From JBHIAG01 sp046758465 (GTDB taxonomy: Bacteria; Acidobacteriota; Terriglobia; Acidiferrales; 2-02-FULL-67-57): DNA of 8,811 bases. The notes under the pieces were generated by a model. The model ran no database searches. It saw nothing but the letters and a program-made list of their open reading frames with translations, and was not told where the DNA came from. The translations under genes and the position numbers were made by a program. This document shows positions 6,884 through 8,811 of the stretch, piece by piece. The stretch covers positions 1-8,811 of the forward strand of contig JBHIAG010000085.1 in the NCBI GenBank assembly GCA_046758465.1, read 5' to 3'. Within the stretch, counting starts at the first letter, position 1. The number at the start of each line of letters is the position of its first letter.

Positions 6884-6936
6884 CACCGGCGAGACGCCCG
6901 CCTGCGCCCGTACGGGCAGGGACGGGCAGGCCGGTG
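6884..6936. repeat. Hairpin interrupted by a 30-bp GC-rich element
   Basis: CACCGGCG (6884-6891) would pair with CGCCGGTG if the 30 bp at 6901-6930 were removed, since the right arm is split as CG (6899-6900) and CCGGTG (6931-6936). The 30-bp insert starts CCTGCGCCCG and ends GACGGGCAGG. Those ends are identical to the ends of the 27-bp unit on the - strand of 2895-2921. Its centre contains the perfect palindrome GCCCGTACGGGC (6906-6917). Insertion is inferred from this interrupted symmetry. Confidence 0.7.
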
Positions 6937-6982
6937 CCACCAAGAGATGCTGGCTCGCCGGACGAAGTGTGGGCCTCACTTT

Positions 6983-7423
6983 TCAGAGGGTTTCCTGGAG
7001 CTCGTGGGCAATGTAGGTTATGAGTCGTACCGGGAAAGAGACGTGAACGGTTTCGCGGTCGGAGTTGACATCGATGACGAGGAGACCGGCGTGGATGGCG
7101 ACGCGCACTTTTTCGCGTGCGTTTTCGACTTCGACCAGGGGGCCATCGGGGCAGCGCTCAAACTCCTGGGCAGCCGCCTGGATGGCGGGCAGCCAGGATC
7201 GGAGCTCAGCTGCCGCCCGTTGCAGTTTCTCGTCGGGCACGAACTTCAGCCCCAAGGGGACGAGGGCGGCGGGGATAGCCAGGCGGACAGTGTCGCCGCC
7301 GGGGTGCTTCTCCTCCACATAGACCCGCACCAGGCCGGCGCTGTAGACGGCAGCGGCGAGCGTGACGCCCGCCAGGGCCAGGAGAGCCGTGGCGACGGAA
7401 AAACCTCTTTCCCGGGAGGGCAT
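6983..7423 (-). CDS. Exported or membrane-anchored protein, paralog of the neighbouring upstream gene
   Basis: I do not recognise a named gene. The 146-aa product starts MPSRERG, followed by a hydrophobic segment (about 8-30) that could be an uncleaved signal anchor or signal peptide. The rest carries the same motifs as the 185-aa neighbour: a VRVYVEE...DTVRLAIPAALVPLGL unit (32-60), a LVEVENAREKVRVAI unit (96-110), and a second LLVIDVNSDRETVHVSFP unit (114-131). It ends where a further unit would be expected, so it looks like a shorter version of the neighbour. The pattern recalls the repeat region of YvlB/LiaX-type proteins, by memory only. ATG 7423 lies 13 nt after the upstream stop, so the two genes are co-transcribed; the ribosome site is weak. 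Function unknown; an envelope role is a guess from export. Confidence 0.75.
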   Translation of the reverse strand: MPSRERGFSVATALLALAGVTLAAAVYSAGLVRVYVEEKHPGGDTVRLAIPAALVPLGLKFVPDEKLQRAAAELRSWLPAIQAAAQEFERCPDGPLVEVENAREKVRVAIHAGLLVIDVNSDRETVHVSFPVRLITYIAHELQETL

Positions 7424-7436
7424 TTTTACTGCCTGA

Positions 7437-7994
7437 TTATTCCAGCGTGCGTTTGGAGTCGATCCAGACGCGCACGGTCTCGGCGCCGTCCTTCACGGTG
7501 ACCAGTTCGATGTCGCCGTGTGCGCTCAAGACACGCAGGGCGGCCACCAGGTCGAGTTCATCCTCTTCACCCGAGAGCAAGGCCTCGACCACCGGGAAGG
7601 GGAGCTTGACGTCTACTTGCTGGTTCTTCTGCTCGTCTTCGCGGACCTTGACAATCAGGTAGCCGCCCTCTTTGGCGACGCGCACGCTCTCGTGGGCGCT
7701 CTCAATGGTGAGGAACTCGCCTTCCCCGGCAGCGCGCACCGCTTCCAAGACGGCGCGCCAATCCACTTCGTGGATCTTGATTTCGCGGAGCTTCAACTTC
7801 CCACCGCGCAGCGGGTCGACATGGATGGCGGGGAGGACGGCCTCGGCCAGCGCCAGGGGGAGGTTGACCCGGAGGGTTTCGGGCTCCTCGCCGCTCTTTT
7901 CCACGCGCACGTGCAACCAGCGGTCGGCGGGTTGGGCGAGCGCAACCGTGGCGGCCACGAGTACTAGCAGCAGCCCGGAGAGTGCTTTTCTCAT
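7437..7994 (-). CDS. Secreted protein with two internal repeats, YvlB/LiaX-repeat-like
   Basis: This 185-aa protein has a clear signal peptide: MRK, hydrophobic core ALSGLLLVLVAATV, then ALA before QPAD (cleavage near residue 20). The mature part shows an A-B-A-B arrangement. A1 (27-54) is WLHVRVEK through LRVNLPLALAEAVL, and A2 (112-140) is YLIVKVRE through VDVKLPFPVVEALL. B1 (94-107) is FLTIESAHESVRVA, and B2 (162-178) is IELVTVKDGAETVRVWI. A and B resemble the RIRV...VNVRLPLxLV and VDVED..EHVRI repeat found beside SHOCT-like domains in envelope-stress proteins (recall, unverified). ATG 7994 is preceded by AGGAGG, 9 nt upstream. A GTG at 8057 is in frame but would mask the signal peptide. 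It is first of a two-gene operon with the 146-aa paralog. No catalytic residues are evident. Confidence 0.8.
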   Translation of the reverse strand: MRKALSGLLLVLVAATVALAQPADRWLHVRVEKSGEEPETLRVNLPLALAEAVLPAIHVDPLRGGKLKLREIKIHEVDWRAVLEAVRAAGEGEFLTIESAHESVRVAKEGGYLIVKVREDEQKNQQVDVKLPFPVVEALLSGEEDELDLVAALRVLSAHGDIELVTVKDGAETVRVWIDSKRTLE

Positions 7995-8021
7995 GTTTCC
8001 GTTCCTCCTGTGGGGACTCAA

Positions 8022-8027
8022 CTTATA
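8022..8027 (-). promoter_or_regulatory. Possible -10 element of the two-gene exported-protein operon
   Basis: On the - strand TATAAG lies 27 bp before the ATG at 7994, leaving room for a short leader that carries AGGAGG. No good -35 is found at 17 bp. GGAACTT, the classical sigma-E-type -35 word, occurs at 8049-8055, but 21 bp away from TATAAG, which is too far for a standard promoter. This is a weak assignment. Confidence 0.3.
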
Positions 8028-8079
8028 GAAACGAAGGGCAGGGGAAAAAAGTTCCACCTATGTTCAGGCAAGGAAGGAT

Positions 8080-8182
8080 TTCACCACAGAGACACGGAGA
8101 ACACAGAGGTAAAGGAGGCAGAAGAGGCAGAGGGCAATTTCGCCACAGAGGCACCGAGGACACGGAGACAGAGGACGGAGAG
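8080..8182. repeat. CACAGAG/GAGGCAGAG intergenic repeat cluster
   Basis: The gap between coaD and the 185-aa gene contains ACCACAGAGACACGGAGAAC, then AAAGGAGGCAGAAGAGGCAG, then CCACAGAGGCACCGAGGACA, all with purines on the + strand. No gene is supported here. Translation of the + strand gives the HRGTEDTE-type peptide that is often mispredicted as a protein from such repeats (recall). Confidence 0.75.
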
Positions 8183-8203
8183 CTGAAAACTGAAACCCAG
8201 CTG

Positions 8204-8686
8204 TTAGCCGACTTTGGCGCGGATGCGCTCTTCGACCACGGGGGGAACCAAGCCCTTCACCGAGCCGCCCAGGCGGGCGACTTCTTTTACCAGGCGGGAG
8301 CTGAGGTAGCTATAGGCTTCTGCGGGGAGCATGAAAACGGTTTCCAGGCCTGGCTCCAACTGCCGGTTCATCATCGCCATCTGCAACTCGTACTCGTAGT
8401 CGCTGACGGCGCGGATGCCGCGGAGGATGACGCGGGCGCCTTTGCGGCGGGCATAGTCGACCAGCAGGCCGTCGAAGCTGTCCACGCTCACGTTCGCCAG
8501 GTGTGTGACCGACTGCATGAGCATCTCGGTGCGCTCGCGCAGGCTGAAGAGGGCGTCCTTGTCGGGACTGCGGAGCAGGGCGACGATCAGGCGGTCGAAG
8601 AGCTTGCTGGCGCGTTCGATGAGGTCCAGATGCCCGTTCGTGACGGGATCGAACGAGCCCGGGTAGATGGCAATAATTTCGGCCAC
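8204..8686 (-). CDS. coaD: Phosphopantetheine adenylyltransferase
   Basis: CoaD adenylates 4'-phosphopantetheine with ATP to give dephospho-CoA and pyrophosphate, the penultimate and rate-limiting step of CoA synthesis in the cytoplasm. The 160-aa protein is full length and close to the usual 160-165 aa. Motifs: the nucleotidyltransferase signature YPGSFDPVTNGHLDLI (8-23) with the TNGH catalytic histidine, the substrate-binding LRGIRAVSDYEYELQMAMMN (88-107), and the C-terminal YSYLSSRLVKEVARLGG with VKGLVPP (about 124-149). The start is GTG 8686, with GGAG 6 nt upstream; the sequence MAEIIAIYPGSFDP fits the family N terminus exactly. It stands alone, bounded by repeat-rich gaps on both sides. 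No oddity in the sequence. Confidence 0.96.
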   Translation of the reverse strand: MAEIIAIYPGSFDPVTNGHLDLIERASKLFDRLIVALLRSPDKDALFSLRERTEMLMQSVTHLANVSVDSFDGLLVDYARRKGARVILRGIRAVSDYEYELQMAMMNRQLEPGLETVFMLPAEAYSYLSSRLVKEVARLGGSVKGLVPPVVEERIRAKVG

Positions 8687-8710
8687 CGCTGGCTCCGTGA
8701 GTGAGCGAGG

Positions 8711-8727
8711 CGATTGTAGCGCAATCG
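8711..8727 (-). promoter_or_regulatory. Candidate coaD promoter -10 within an inverted repeat
   Basis: On the - strand TACAAT (8718-8713) matches the -10 consensus at five of six bases and lies 26 bp before the GTG start. The hexamer 17 bp further upstream, TGGCGA, matches TTGACA at only three positions. The -10 overlaps the inverted repeat CGATTG (8711-8716) TAGCG CAATCG (8722-8727), which could be an operator or chance. Confidence 0.4.
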
Positions 8728-8759
8728 GAGTGGATTCGCCACAGAGTCACCGAGGGAAA

Positions 8760-8811
8760 GAGGCAAAGAGGCAAAGAAGGAAGGAGGCAAAGAAGGAAGG
8801 AGGCAAAGAAG
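8760..8811. repeat. 16-bp purine-rich tandem repeat, continuing past the window
   Basis: The unit GAGGCAAAGAAGGAAG occurs at 8768-8783 and 8784-8799, followed by a 12-base partial copy at 8800-8811 that is cut by the window edge. GAGGCAAA at 8760-8767 is a half unit in register. A CACAGAGTCACCGAGGG fragment sits just before it (8741-8757). The array lies about 75 bp upstream of the coaD start. Confidence 0.9.

Larger units (their letters stand above)
6662..6982. other. Repeat-filled intergenic region upstream of the aminotransferase
   Basis: I see no credible gene in these 321 bp. Contents in order: purine-rich tract (6681-6710), second copy of the 62-bp repeat (6711-6772), purine tract with AGAGGCAGAGGAGACAAAGG (about 6789-6809), CACAGAGGCACAGAGG-type sequence (about 6838-6866), and a nested palindrome (6884-6936). 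The last ~40 bp before the preceding gene's stop show nothing recognisable. It must contain the aminotransferase promoter, which I could not assign. Confidence 0.75.

Noticed and set aside
6810..7501. + strand frames starting in the GAGGAGACAAAGGATGG region
   Set aside because: The apparent GGAG ribosome site and ATG are part of the purine-rich repeat, and the frames continue antisense through the exported-protein gene. No recognisable domain.
8049..8055. GGAACTT (- strand) as a sigma-E-type -35 for the exported-protein operon
   Set aside because: The word fits, and an envelope-stress role would suit it, but no matching -10 occurs at 15-17 bp. A single 7-base match is not enough.
7982..8704. 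240-codon + strand frame containing HRGTEDTE
   Set aside because: It combines the CACAGAGG repeat cluster with sequence antisense to coaD, which is a full-length conserved enzyme.

Overview
The window is high-GC bacterial DNA with compact gene spacing. It holds ten protein-coding genes: nusB on the + strand at the left edge and nine genes on the - strand. No rRNA, tRNA, CRISPR array, phage gene or transposase gene is visible. Gene content and the CACAGAGGCACAGAGG / GAGGCAAAG intergenic repeats fit an environmental bacterium, most probably an acidobacterium. That placement rests on my recall of such repeats, not on a marker gene, so it is moderate at best.

Layout. nusB (71-490, +) converges on a five-gene - strand run that reads right to left: mannose-1-phosphate guanylyltransferase (4042-5133), phosphohexomutase (2561-4045), a small VOC-fold protein (2104-2499), a secreted alpha/beta hydrolase (1238-2107) and a pirin (501-1199). 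The first pair overlaps by GTGA and the VOC/hydrolase pair by ATGA, so this looks like one transcription unit. The first two genes give a mannose-6-P to mannose-1-P to GDP-mannose route for glycans or exopolysaccharide. The last three have no obvious link to it. A 334-bp repeat-filled gap follows, then a monocistronic class I aminotransferase of the aspartate/prephenate type (5468-6661). After a second repeat-filled gap of 321 bp come two exported proteins that share an internal repeat module (6983-7423 and 7437-7994), and after a third repeat-bearing gap coaD (8204-8686).

The most unusual material is repetitive. (1) A 62-bp sequence occurs as a near-identical direct repeat on both sides of the aminotransferase gene. 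(2) Two short GC-rich elements, 27 and 30 bp, share 10 bases at each end and differ in the middle. Each sits inside a different hairpin; one lies in frame within the phosphohexomutase gene and appears to add about 18 residues to the protein, the other lies between genes. Together they suggest a miniature palindromic element family that inserts into other palindromes and can be tolerated in coding sequence. (3) Purine-rich repeats lie upstream of each - strand transcription unit, always with the purines on the + strand, and the window ends in a 16-bp tandem array.

The two exported paralogs (185 and 146 aa) contain alternating motifs that resemble the repeat region of YvlB/LiaX-type envelope-stress proteins. 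That resemblance is from memory.
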